DNA from: Mangrovicella endophytica | GTDB taxonomy: Bacteria > Pseudomonadota > Alphaproteobacteria > Rhizobiales > Rhizobiaceae | Assembly: GCF_002893625.1 (NCBI RefSeq) | Contig: NZ_PKMZ01000001.1 | Location: forward strand, 434,001-498,000 | Direction: 5' to 3' | Length of the DNA stretch: 64,000 nt | Shown here: in pieces, positions 17,709 through 25,467 of the stretch | How the letters are laid out: every line of letters begins with the position of its first letter | How positions within the stretch are numbered: position 1 is the first letter of the stretch | Made by a program: the position numbers and the translations under genes | Notes under the pieces: generated by a model | The model's database searches: none | Seen by the model: only the letters and a program-made list of their open reading frames with translations | What the model was told of the DNA's origin: nothing

Positions 17709-17723
17709 GAATCAGTATATAAT
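17709..17723 (+). promoter_or_regulatory. TATAAT -10 element with adjacent GANTC site
   Basis: TATAAT at 17718-17723 is a perfect sigma70 -10 hexamer, rare in this GC-rich DNA. GAATC at 17709-17713 is a CcrM methylation site (GANTC) just upstream. It would give a leader of about 30 nt for the outer-membrane protein gene at 17761. No good -35 is present at 16-18 nt spacing, which suggests dependence on an activator. Confidence 0.5.
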
Positions 17724-17760
17724 TGTACATCGGAGTAAGGGGACTCCTGAGGGGATCATG

Positions 17761-18423
17761 ATGCTGCGCCATATTGCAATGAGCATTGCTCTGGCTGCGG
17801 TTGCCTCTGCGGCAAGCGCGGCCGATATGATCGAGACGGCCCCGGCGCCGTCCTACGACTGGTCCGGCTTCTATGTGGGCGTGAACGGCGGCTATGCCTG
17901 GGGCGATGCCGACTTCGCGTTTGCCTCGGCGGGTTCGGAATCGAACACCGACCTCACCGGCGGCTTTATCGGCGGCACGATCGGCTACAACTACCAGATC
18001 CAGTCGTTCCTGATCGGCATCGAGGGCGACTTCGACTGGTACGGCTTGGACGGCTCCGATTCCTGCCCCAACGACTTCTTCGACTGCGATGTCGACGTCG
18101 ACTGGCTCGGCACCGTGCGGGCCCGCGCCGGCTACGCCTTCGACAATCTCCTCGTCTTCGCAACGGGCGGTCTGGCGGTCGCCAATGTCGATGCCGACAC
18201 GCCGCCCTTTGCCGAGGGCGAAGACTTCGACGACACCTATGTCGGCTACACCGTCGGCGGAGGCCTCGAGATCGGCATCACGCAGGATTGGTCGATCAAG
18301 GCGGAATATGCCTATGTCGATCTCGGCAGCGAGACCGCCGATGCCGGCGAACTCGATCCGGGCGAAACCGATGTCGACATCGATTTCCACACGGTCAAGT
18401 TCGGCGTGAACTACCGCTTCTGA
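17761..18423 (+). CDS. Omp25/Omp31-type outer-membrane beta-barrel protein
   Basis: A 220-residue exported protein with a signal peptide ending ASAA, then DMIETAPAPSYDWSGFYVGVNGGYAWG, the typical mature start of the rhizobial/Brucella Omp25-Omp31 family. An eight-stranded barrel is indicated by alternating strands, the repeated GGTIGYNYQ and YTVGGGLEIG patterns, and a C-terminal VNYRF ending in Phe, the barrel-assembly signal. It probably lies in the outer membrane as a small structural barrel. The second of two ATGs (17761) is preferred because AGGGG at 17750-17754 is then 6 nt away. Acidic loops (DDTY, DVDVDW) would face outward. A second family member is encoded at 22582. Confidence 0.88.
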   Translation: MLRHIAMSIALAAVASAASAADMIETAPAPSYDWSGFYVGVNGGYAWGDADFAFASAGSESNTDLTGGFIGGTIGYNYQIQSFLIGIEGDFDWYGLDGSDSCPNDFFDCDVDVDWLGTVRARAGYAFDNLLVFATGGLAVANVDADTPPFAEGEDFDDTYVGYTVGGGLEIGITQDWSIKAEYAYVDLGSETADAGELDPGETDVDIDFHTVKFGVNYRF

Positions 18424-18562
18424 CCGGTTCGACTACGTCGGACGGCGCTTGGCAGGACCCTGCCAGGCCGGCGGCGGGGCGCAGGCTCCCGCGCCATTCG
18501 GCTAAGCTGCTGCATCCTGCAGCGGCCAGCCAGTGGCAGGGGCCTCGCGTGGTCGTGTCCGT

Positions 18563-19063
18563 CTAGAGCCTGTGCCACTTGTCGGCGGCGAGGTCGTCGG
18601 TGTCCTTGTGCTCGACCCAGCCGCCGGTCGAGCCATCCTTCAGATGCTCGCGCTTCCAGAACGGCGCGCGCGTCTTCAGGAAGTCCATCAGGAAGGATGC
18701 CGCCTCGAAGGCGGCGTGGCGATGCTCGGCTGCGCAACCGACGAAGACGATCTCCTCGCCGGGCAGGATGCGCCCCGTGCGGTGCACCGCGCGGCAGGCG
18801 AGCAGCGGCCAGCGCTCCAGCGCCTGCCAGGCGATGCCAGCGATCTCGCGCTCCGCCATCCCGGGATAGTGCTCGAGCTCCAGCGCCGACAGCCGGCCGC
18901 CTTCGTCCCGGCAATAGCCGGAAAAGGTGACGAGGCCGCCGATCGCGCCGCCGCCGCCCATGGAGGCGATCTCGGCCGCGATGTCGATCCGGCCAGTTTC
19001 GATCCTCACCTCCGGCTCGATCTGGAGCCCCGGCTGGCGACCGGTATTCGCGTCCGCGGTCAC
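18563..19063 (-). CDS. moaE: Molybdopterin synthase catalytic subunit MoaE
   Basis: MoaE and MoaD form molybdopterin synthase, which converts cyclic pyranopterin monophosphate to molybdopterin by adding two sulfurs. Conserved elements are the HYPGMAEREI strand-turn, VHRTGRILPGEE, the HRHAAFEAA helix and the catalytic-lysine segment TRAPFWKREH. Length 166 is slightly above E. coli MoaE (150). It begins 3 nt after moaD ends, so the two are co-translated. The cofactor it makes is needed by the molybdopterin oxidoreductase encoded at 26710. Confidence 0.95.
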   Translation of the reverse strand: MTADANTGRQPGLQIEPEVRIETGRIDIAAEIASMGGGGAIGGLVTFSGYCRDEGGRLSALELEHYPGMAEREIAGIAWQALERWPLLACRAVHRTGRILPGEEIVFVGCAAEHRHAAFEAASFLMDFLKTRAPFWKREHLKDGSTGGWVEHKDTDDLAADKWHRL

Positions 19064-19066
19064 GGA

Positions 19067-19318
19067 TCAGCCTCCCGTCATCGGCGGAAAGATCGCGATC
19101 TCGCTGGCGCCGGCAATGGGGTCGGAGTGATCCGCATGCTCCTTGTCCAGCGCGACGCGGATGATCTCTGGCGCCTGCAGCGCCGCCTCATAGTTCGCGC
19201 CGCGGCCCTTCAGCCAGTGCAGAAGGTCGAAGACGGTGATGATGCCGGCGGGGAGCTCCACCTGTTCCTCAGCCACACCGATGCGCTCCTTCACCCAGGC
19301 GAAATAAACGAGCTTCAT
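19067..19318 (-). CDS. moaD: Molybdopterin synthase sulfur-carrier subunit MoaD
   Basis: An 83-residue ubiquitin-fold sulfur carrier whose C-terminal Gly-Gly becomes thiocarboxylated. The protein starts MKLVYFAWVKERIG and ends FPPMTGG, the exact hallmark of MoaD. An AAGAG-type Shine-Dalgarno lies about 8-9 nt upstream of the ATG at 19318. It is placed directly before moaE and 128 nt after pgsA, on the same strand. Confidence 0.95.
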   Translation of the reverse strand: MKLVYFAWVKERIGVAEEQVELPAGIITVFDLLHWLKGRGANYEAALQAPEIIRVALDKEHADHSDPIAGASEIAIFPPMTGG

Positions 19319-19446
19319 CGTCAGATCTCTTGTTCTTGCGCGGCGCGTCTTGGCGCTGCCGCGCTTTTCCTGCCCAACCAGAGGAGATGGTTCAGGCGGG
19401 CTGCCTGTCCAGCGGACGCGCCGAGACAAGCCGGCGAAGGCGCGGC

Positions 19447-20031
19447 TCAGTCCTCGATGTGGCGCAGGCCCGCGCGGAAATAGTCGTAGCCGGTATAAAG
19501 CGTGACGATACCTGACAGCCACAGCAGCGCGATGCCGGTGGAGGTGGTGTGGTCGACGATCCTGTCCGCCGCAGGACCAGCCAGCAGGAAGCCGATCGCC
19601 ACCATCTGGATCGCCGTCTTCCACTTGGCGAGCCGCGTCACGGGAACGCTGACCTTCAGCTCCGCCAGATATTCGCGCAGGCCGGAAACCAGAATCTCGC
19701 GGCAGAGGATCACGATGGCCGCCCAGAGGCTCCAGCCGGCGATCGTGCCGTCGGCGGCGAGCAGCAGCAGCGAGGCGGCAACGAGCAGCTTGTCGGCGAT
19801 CGGGTCGAGCATGCGGCCGATGGTGGAGGTCTGCTGCCAGGCGCGCGCGAGATAGCCGTCGAAGAAATCGGTGACGCTGGCCGCGATGAAGATGAACAGC
19901 GCCGTCCAGCGGGCGAAGTCGGTGCCGCGGAACTGCCCCTCGATGAAGAAGCACAGCACGACCAGCGGCACCGCGATGATGCGCGCATAGGTCAGGATGT
20001 TGGGGAGGCTGTAGGCCCTGGACGACGACAT
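19447..20031 (-). CDS. pgsA: CDP-diacylglycerol-glycerol-3-phosphate 3-phosphatidyltransferase
   Basis: PgsA makes phosphatidylglycerol phosphate from CDP-diacylglycerol and glycerol-3-phosphate at the inner membrane, the first committed step to phosphatidylglycerol and cardiolipin. The CDP-alcohol phosphotransferase motif D-x2-DG-x2-AR-x8-G-x3-D-x3-D is complete: D55, D58, G59, A62, R63, G72, D76 and D80. About five or six membrane segments, 194 residues. The start MSSSRAYSLPNILTYARIIA is as in homologues. Downstream of uvrC and upstream of moaD on the same strand, the uvrC-pgsA-moaD-moaE order being common in rhizobia. Confidence 0.95.
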   Translation of the reverse strand: MSSSRAYSLPNILTYARIIAVPLVVLCFFIEGQFRGTDFARWTALFIFIAASVTDFFDGYLARAWQQTSTIGRMLDPIADKLLVAASLLLLAADGTIAGWSLWAAIVILCREILVSGLREYLAELKVSVPVTRLAKWKTAIQMVAIGFLLAGPAADRIVDHTTSTGIALLWLSGIVTLYTGYDYFRAGLRHIED

Positions 20032-20149
20032 CAGTGATTCCGGTTGGCTGCTGCACGCGGCGCAGTGTCTTCAACCGCGCCGTGGTGGCTCCGTCAACCG
20101 TCCCTCTGTTGCAGAGCGTATCCGATGCAAGTCGGACACGGCTCATCCC

Positions 20150-22210
20150 TCAGCTGCGCTCGTGAAAGTGGTCGTAGATGATCTTGGCGGTCGCTTCCGA
20201 GATGCCCTCCACCCGGGTGAGGTCGGACAATGCCGCGCGCGAGACGGCCTTGGCGGTTCCGAAATGGTGGAGGAGGGCGCGCTTTCGCGTCGGTCCAATA
20301 CCGGCAATCTCGTCGAGCGGGTTCTTCACCAGCTCCTTCTTGCGGCGCGCGCGGTGCGAGCCGATGGCAAAGCGGTGCGCTTCGTCCCGCAGCCGCTGCA
20401 CGAAGTAGAGCACCGGATCGCGCGGCGGCAGCGAGAAGGGCTCGCGCCCATCGGTGACGAAGCGCTCGCGGCCAGCATCGCGGTCGACGCCCTTGGCAAC
20501 GCCGATTGTGGTGACCCTGTCGGCGATCCCGAGCTCGTTGAGGATCGCACGCACGGCCGAGATCTGGCCCTTGCCGCCGTCGATGAGGACGAGGTCCGGC
20601 CAGTCCGGCATCGTGTCGTCGATCTCAGCTTCCGTGTCGTCGGCCGGGACGGCCGCAGCGGGTGAGGGCGCGGCGTCACCATGCTCCTTCAGGAGGCGCG
20701 AGAAGCGCCGCGTCATCACCTCGCGCATCATGCCGAAGTCGTCGCCCGGCGTGATGTCGGCGCCGCGTATGTTGAACTTGCGGTACTGGTTCTTGGCAAA
20801 CCCCGTCGTGCCCGCGACGATCATCGCGCCGACGGCGTTGGTGCCCATGATGTGCGAGTTGTCGTAGACCTCGATGCGGCGCGGCGGCCGGGGGAGGCTG
20901 AAGGTCTCGGCCAGGCCCTTCAGGAGCCGCGCCTGCGAGGAGGTCTCGGCAAGCCGCCGGCCGAGCGCCTCGCGCGCATTGGCGACCGCGTGGTCGACGA
21001 GGTCCTTCTTCTGGCCGCGCGCGGGCACGCTGATCTGTACCCTGCGGCCGCTGCGCACGCTCAAGGCCTCGGCGAGGAGATCGCAGTCCTCGATGTCGGC
21101 CGAGAGCAGCACCAGCGATGGCACCGGCTTGTCGTCGTAGAACTGTGCCAGGAAGGCGCCGAGCACCTCCTGCGGCTCGATCGAGGGATCGGCCTTGGGG
21201 AAATAGGCGCGGTTGCCCCAGTTCTGCCCGGTGCGGAAGAAGAACACCTGGATGCAGGTGAGGCCGCCTTCGTAATGGATGGCGAAGACGTCGGCCTCCT
21301 CGATCCCAGCCGGGTTGATGCCCTGGTGGCTCTGCACGTGCGAGAGCGCGGACAGACGGTCGCGGTAGATCGCGGCGCGCTCGAAGTCGAGATCGTCCGA
21401 TGCCGCCTGCATCGCCGCGGACATCGACTGCTTCACCTGGCTGGACCGGCCGGAGAGGAAGCCCTCCGCCTCGCGCACGAGGCCGCGATAGTCCTCGATC
21501 GAGATCTCCCGCGTGCAGGGGCCGGAGCATCGCTTGATCTGGTAGAGAAGGCAGGGCCGCGTGCGCGTCTCGTAGACGCTGTCGGTGCAGGTGCGCAGCA
21601 GAAAGGCGCGCTGCAGCGCCGAGACGGTGCGTCCCACCGCGCCCGCCGAGGCGAAGGGGCCGAAGTAGCTGCCCTTTCGCGAGCGTGCCCCGCGGTGCTT
21701 CATGATCGCGGGCGCCTCGTGGTCGTCGCTGACGAGGATGTAGGGAAACGACTTGTCGTCCCGCATCAGCACGTTGAAGCGGGGCCGCAGCCGCTTGATG
21801 AGATTTGCCTCGAGCAGCAGCGCCTCGGTCTCCGTGCGCGTCGTCACGAATTCCATGTGCACCGTCTCGCGGATCATCCGCGCGATCCGGTTGGTGTGGC
21901 CGCCGAGGCGCGTATAGCTCGTCACCCGCTTCTTCAGCGAGCGCGCCTTGCCGACATAGAGGACGTCCTCGTCCTTGCCGAACATGCGGTAGACGCCGGG
22001 CGCGTTCGGCAGTCGCTTGACGAACGCGGCGATCAGCTCGGCGCCCTTCAGTTCGTGGCTGGCACCCGCATCGTTCCAGTCGATCGTGGCAACGGCAGAC
22101 GTCGCGTCGGCCGGCACATCCTCGATGATGTCGTCCTCGTCGTCCGCTTCGTCGTCGATGGCGTGGTCGATGTCGCTGGTCATGCTCATGTCGTCTGGAA
22201 GCCGCGGCAT
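20150..22210 (-). CDS. uvrC: Excinuclease ABC subunit C
   Basis: UvrC makes the two incisions around bulky DNA lesions in nucleotide excision repair, acting after UvrA and UvrB. Domains in order: an acidic N-terminal extension of about 55 residues rich in Asp and Glu, a GIY-YIG nuclease at about 69-147 ([18 protein letters not shown]), a UVR domain that contacts UvrB ([15 protein letters not shown]), the RNase H-like second nuclease ([27 protein letters not shown]) and C-terminal helix-hairpin-helix motifs. The extension makes it longer (686) than E. coli UvrC (610). The start is unclear: ATGs at 22210, 22189 and 22183 and a TTG at 22213, none with a strong Shine-Dalgarno. Confidence 0.96.
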   Translation of the reverse strand: MPRLPDDMSMTSDIDHAIDDEADDEDDIIEDVPADATSAVATIDWNDAGASHELKGAELIAAFVKRLPNAPGVYRMFGKDEDVLYVGKARSLKKRVTSYTRLGGHTNRIARMIRETVHMEFVTTRTETEALLLEANLIKRLRPRFNVLMRDDKSFPYILVSDDHEAPAIMKHRGARSRKGSYFGPFASAGAVGRTVSALQRAFLLRTCTDSVYETRTRPCLLYQIKRCSGPCTREISIEDYRGLVREAEGFLSGRSSQVKQSMSAAMQAASDDLDFERAAIYRDRLSALSHVQSHQGINPAGIEEADVFAIHYEGGLTCIQVFFFRTGQNWGNRAYFPKADPSIEPQEVLGAFLAQFYDDKPVPSLVLLSADIEDCDLLAEALSVRSGRRVQISVPARGQKKDLVDHAVANAREALGRRLAETSSQARLLKGLAETFSLPRPPRRIEVYDNSHIMGTNAVGAMIVAGTTGFAKNQYRKFNIRGADITPGDDFGMMREVMTRRFSRLLKEHGDAAPSPAAAVPADDTEAEIDDTMPDWPDLVLIDGGKGQISAVRAILNELGIADRVTTIGVAKGVDRDAGRERFVTDGREPFSLPPRDPVLYFVQRLRDEAHRFAIGSHRARRKKELVKNPLDEIAGIGPTRKRALLHHFGTAKAVSRAALSDLTRVEGISEATAKIIYDHFHERS

Positions 22211-22581
22211 CAACGCGCGGCCGGAGTGTCGAGAGAAGCGCTGCGGCCTGATCGGCCCATTCGGATGTCCGCTGCCTTGCCCTGCGCAAGCAGCGGCCTG
22301 TTCCCCTTATATGATTCTCGACTTGGACGATTGCAGGGTCGGGCGAGGCGGAACGGACCGCAGGTGCGACACTGCGCCCATTTCTGCCGCAAGTGAGGTG
22401 GAGGATCACCCCTACGGCCGCTGTGGCGCATTCGTCACAAGCGGCAGCGAAGTGAGCGGGGCCGTGAACCCTTACCAAGCTTTCACTGTTTCGGTGGCAC
22501 CTCAGCCCCCATGTGAAGGCGTGGCAGGACGTCAGGCTCGCGGAAGGGCGATGTCTCTGCCGAACAGTGAAAGGAACGGGC
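22211..22581. other. 371-base intergenic region between divergent uvrC and omp
   Basis: I see no protein or RNA gene here. On the minus strand a GAATC/TATAA element at 22306-22317 may be the uvrC promoter, leaving a leader of about 90 nt. On the plus strand the last 20 bases carry AAGGA, the Shine-Dalgarno of the omp gene. The middle is GC-rich without clear hairpins. Confidence 0.5.
22306..22317 (-). promoter_or_regulatory. Candidate -10 element with GANTC upstream of uvrC
   Basis: Read on the minus strand the sequence is GAATCATATAAG: a GANTC methylation site immediately followed by TATAAG. It resembles the GAATC-TATAAT arrangement at 17709-17723. No clear -35 hexamer is present. Confidence 0.35.
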
Positions 22582-23238
22582 ATGAACACGATCAGGATGA
22601 GCCTTCTGGCATCAGCTTTTCTCGTTTTCGCTGCTCCTGCCTTCGCCGCGGACGTGGTGATGGAGGAGCCGCCGGTTCCGCAGGCCGTCGTCGCGAGCCC
22701 GGTCTATGTCTGGTCCGGCCCATATGCCGGCGCCTTCGTCGGCTACAACGTCTCGAACTTCGATCAGACCGGCGGCGCGGACTATGACGGCGAAGGCATC
22801 GTTGGCGGCGTCTATGGCGGATACAACTTCCAGTCCGGCCAGTTCGTCTACGGTATCGAAGGCGATGTCGGCTATTCCGGTCTCGATGCCGGCGGCGCCA
22901 ATTTCGACGTGGGTGCGCCGGTCGAGGCTGACTCGAACGCCTTCGGCTCGCTGCGCGGCCGCGTCGGCGTTGCGCTCGATCCGTTCATGGTCTTCGCGAC
23001 CGGCGGTGTCGCGGTCGACAGCAAGCAGTTGTCGGCCAGTGGCGAGAAGGACACGCAGACCAATGTCGGCTACACCGTCGGCGGCGGCATCGAGGCGAAG
23101 GTGACGGACAACATCACGTCGCGTCTCGAGTACCGCTATTCGGATTTCGGCAGCGAGACCTATGATCTCGGCGAGACCAGCGTCTCGACCGGCTATGACG
23201 AGCACTCGATCCGCGCCGGCGTTGCGCTGAAGTTCTGA
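22582..23238 (+). CDS. Omp25/Omp31-type outer-membrane beta-barrel protein (second copy)
   Basis: A 218-residue paralogue of the protein at 17761. Signal peptide MNTIRMSLLASAFLVFAAPA ending AFAA, then a short Pro/Val-rich linker and VYVWSGPYAGAFVGYNVSNF, the family mature start. Barrel strands include GGVYGGYNFQSGQFVYGIEGD, VGYTVGGGIEAKV and a C-terminal RAGVALKF with terminal Phe. The ATG at 22582 is preceded by AAAGGA at about 6 nt. Both copies share the YTVGGG-x-E strand and YRYSDFG/YAYVDLG strand, but the loops differ. Probably a single-gene transcript, with a GC-rich hairpin about 30 nt downstream. Confidence 0.88.
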   Translation: MNTIRMSLLASAFLVFAAPAFAADVVMEEPPVPQAVVASPVYVWSGPYAGAFVGYNVSNFDQTGGADYDGEGIVGGVYGGYNFQSGQFVYGIEGDVGYSGLDAGGANFDVGAPVEADSNAFGSLRGRVGVALDPFMVFATGGVAVDSKQLSASGEKDTQTNVGYTVGGGIEAKVTDNITSRLEYRYSDFGSETYDLGETSVSTGYDEHSIRAGVALKF

Positions 23239-23268
23239 AGGGGCGGCAGGCGACACGTCTGTCAATGG

Positions 23269-23290
23269 GCGCCGGCAGCAATGCCGGCGC
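23269..23290. terminator. GC-rich hairpin after the second omp gene
   Basis: A perfect 9-bp stem GCGCCGGCA/TGCCGGCGC closes a GCAA tetraloop (GNRA type). No T-run follows on either strand, so it may be a weak terminator or an mRNA-stabilising 3' hairpin between convergent genes. Confidence 0.5.
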
Positions 23291-23343
23291 AGTCGTATCT
23301 GATGATCGAAGAAGGGCTGCGCGTCGGCCGCGCAGCCGGATGA

Positions 23344-23940
23344 TCAGACCTTCGGCATAAGGTCGGCGAAGCGGGGGTAGCGCTCCGGAAACGCCTTGAT
23401 CCAGGCCGCGAGCTTCGGGTGCTCGACTTCCCACTGTCCGGCAAAGCGCAAGCTCAGCCAGCCGAGGAAGCCGGCCACCGCGAAGTGGCCGATGTCCAGC
23501 GTCTCCGGGAAGCGACCGACCTCACTCTCAAGAGCGTCGAGCGCGCGAATCGCCTTGCCCCATTGGCGATCCGTCCACGGCTTATGGTGGATCTCCTCGG
23601 GCCGGAACCGCTTCTCGTAGACGACGAGGATGGCGCCATCGACGCCACCGTCCGACGTTGCCTCGACCTTGCGGGCGCGCAGCCACTCGGCGTCACCCTG
23701 CGGGATCAACAGATTGCCGCTGATGCGATCGAAATATTCGCAGATCACCCGGCTGTCGTAGACGGGGGTGCCGTCATTCAAAAGCAGCGTCGGCACCTTG
23801 CCGAGCGGATTGGCGGTCAGAAGTTCGGCCGGTTCGGATACGGTGTCGACGCTGACGCAATCGAGATCGATGTCGCAATGGCGAGCGGCCATCCGCACCT
23901 TCGCGGCGAAGGGCGAGGTCGGCGAGTAGAAAAGACGCAT
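23344..23940 (-). CDS. Glutathione S-transferase family protein
   Basis: A 198-residue GST-fold protein. The N-terminal thioredoxin-like domain begins MRLFYSPTSPFAAKVRMAAR, a serine-type start (SPTSPFAAKVR) in which Ser probably activates glutathione. The cis-Pro segment GKVPTLLLNDGTPVYDSRVI follows. The C-terminal helical domain includes DIGHFAVAGFLGWLSLRF with the conserved N-cap Asp. Such GSTs detoxify electrophiles or reduce disulfides; the substrate is unknown. The next gene on the same strand, encoding the exported four-cysteine protein, ends 24 nt upstream of its start, so the two may be co-transcribed. Confidence 0.87.
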   Translation of the reverse strand: MRLFYSPTSPFAAKVRMAARHCDIDLDCVSVDTVSEPAELLTANPLGKVPTLLLNDGTPVYDSRVICEYFDRISGNLLIPQGDAEWLRARKVEATSDGGVDGAILVVYEKRFRPEEIHHKPWTDRQWGKAIRALDALESEVGRFPETLDIGHFAVAGFLGWLSLRFAGQWEVEHPKLAAWIKAFPERYPRFADLMPKV

Positions 23941-23964
23941 CAGAAAATCAGCAACCTGTGTGGA

Positions 23965-24417
23965 TCAGAAGCGGCGAAGCGACTGGCAGTTCGCGCCGTA
24001 GACCTGCCACTCGTCAAGGCCGAGCACGCAGCCCTCGGCACGCCAGCCGATCGAGGCGAAGCCCATCGGATATTCCACGACGTAGTAGAGCGTGTGCCGC
24101 TCGCCAGTGGAAATCTGCACTTCGCCCTGGCAGTAGCGGCGCTCGATCGGGCGCTCCTCGTTGGCGGCGAAATAGGCTTTTTCGAAGAGATCGCTGAACT
24201 CGGTGATCGCGAGATCGCTTTTCAGCATCTGCGGCGCGCCATATTCGAACTGGTCCTCGACCTGCGCCAGCACCTTCGGGTTCTCGCAGAAGGGGAGCGT
24301 CGCGGACGGCACCGGCTGATGCGTCGTGCGCATCATCATGAGATCGGCAGCCGAGGCCGGCACCGCGAAGGGGGCGACGAGAGCTGCCGTGAGAACGGCG
24401 GCGGAGATGATGCGCAT
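23965..24417 (-). CDS. Exported four-cysteine protein of unknown function
   Basis: A 150-residue protein with a clear signal peptide (MRIISAAVLTAALVAPFAVP, cleavage after ASA) and no lipobox. The mature part is about 127 residues with exactly four cysteines (C44, C96, C130, C144), suggesting two disulfides in the periplasm. A helical middle (AITEFSDLFEKAYFAANEERPI) is followed by a beta-rich end (EVQISTGERHTLYYVVEYPMG, GCVLGLDEWQVYG). I do not recognise the family. The ATG has GGAAGG 7 nt upstream. Upstream of a GST gene on the same strand. Confidence 0.7.
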   Translation of the reverse strand: MRIISAAVLTAALVAPFAVPASAADLMMMRTTHQPVPSATLPFCENPKVLAQVEDQFEYGAPQMLKSDLAITEFSDLFEKAYFAANEERPIERRYCQGEVQISTGERHTLYYVVEYPMGFASIGWRAEGCVLGLDEWQVYGANCQSLRRF

Positions 24418-24504
24418 GATGAACCTTCCGCGGAATCGGAGGCAGGGAAATCCACAGGGAAGATAACGCAGTTCTCCCTTACGGTTAATCCTCGCGCCGC
24501 GTTG

Positions 24505-25344
24505 CTAGAGCGAAACCACCCGCGACGTTGCAGCCGGGCCATAGTCGAGCGCCACCGCGAGCACCTTCATCGCAGCCGCAGCCTCCTCGGCGAAGGTGTA
24601 GGGCGCATTGACCACGGCAAGGCCCGTACCGACCAGTCGCTCGTCGCTCGTGAACGGCTCGCGGAAGAACTCGGCGAGGATGATGTCCTCGATACCGGTG
24701 TCGCGCAGTGTCGCCACTAATGCCTCGCGCGCCGCCGGGCGCTTCAGCGGGTACCAGATGGCATAGATGCCGCCTGGCCAGCGGCGGTATGCCTTCGCCA
24801 GGCCTTCACCGATGCGGCGGATCTCGTCCGCCTGTTCGAAGGGTGGGTCGATCAGCACGAGGCCGCGCTTCTCCTTTGGCGGCAGATGCGCGCCGAGCGC
24901 CAGCCAGCCGTCGAGCTGGATCGCCTTGACCTGGTGATCGCCGGCAAAGAGCCGTCCGAGCGCGGCTGCATCGGTTGGATGCAGCTCATAGGCCGACAGC
25001 CGGTCCTGCGGCCGCAACAGCCGCCGCACGATCAGGGGCGAGCCGGGATAGGCGGTGATGCGGGTGCCGTCGCGCTCCGGCGCAAGGGTCTGGAGGTAGG
25101 ACGCCAGCAGCGGCTCGCCGTCCGGAGAAGGCGTGGCGCGCAGCAGCCGCGCAATGCCGTCGAGATACTCGCCGGTCCGTAGCGCCTCCTCGCTGCCGAG
25201 CTCGTAGCGTCCGCGCCCCGCATGGGTGTCGATCACCCGGAACGGCTTCTCCTTGCGCTGGAGATAGGCGACGATCAGCGTCAGCAGCACGTGCTTGACG
25301 ACGTCGGCGAAGTTGCCGGCATGGAAGGCGTGGCGATAATTCAC
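24505..25344 (-). CDS. rlmJ: 23S rRNA (adenine2030-N6)-methyltransferase RlmJ
   Basis: RlmJ methylates A2030 of 23S rRNA with SAM. The 279-residue product matches the E. coli length (280). The N-terminus NYRHAFHAGNFADVVKHVLL is family-specific. VIDTHAGRGRYELGS forms SAM motif I and LVLIDPPFEQ is the catalytic DPPF motif. The start is a GTG at 25344 (Val-Asn-Tyr-Arg); no ATG exists at this position although the upstream frame stays open, and residues before it do not look like protein. Divergent from the Old Yellow Enzyme gene with a 123-nt gap. Confidence 0.93.
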   Translation of the reverse strand: MNYRHAFHAGNFADVVKHVLLTLIVAYLQRKEKPFRVIDTHAGRGRYELGSEEALRTGEYLDGIARLLRATPSPDGEPLLASYLQTLAPERDGTRITAYPGSPLIVRRLLRPQDRLSAYELHPTDAAALGRLFAGDHQVKAIQLDGWLALGAHLPPKEKRGLVLIDPPFEQADEIRRIGEGLAKAYRRWPGGIYAIWYPLKRPAAREALVATLRDTGIEDIILAEFFREPFTSDERLVGTGLAVVNAPYTFAEEAAAAMKVLAVALDYGPAATSRVVSL

Positions 25345-25455
25345 GAGCTGCCCAATTTTTCCTGCCGCAGAAACACACCGTTCAGGGGAGCGGATGCGTC
25401 GGCTGTGCCTATATTGCGGCGCAGCGACTCCACAGACATCGCCGCTGCAATGACG

Positions 25456-25463
25456 AAAGGAAG
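25456..25463 (+). promoter_or_regulatory. Shine-Dalgarno that selects a TTG start
   Basis: AAAGGAAG lies inside a possible ATG-initiated frame (ATG at 25450) but at ideal spacing (about 6 nt from AGGA) for the TTG at 25468. The ATG has no Shine-Dalgarno of its own. This supports the TTG as start of the downstream flavin oxidoreductase. Confidence 0.65.
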
Positions 25464-25467
25464 TTCC

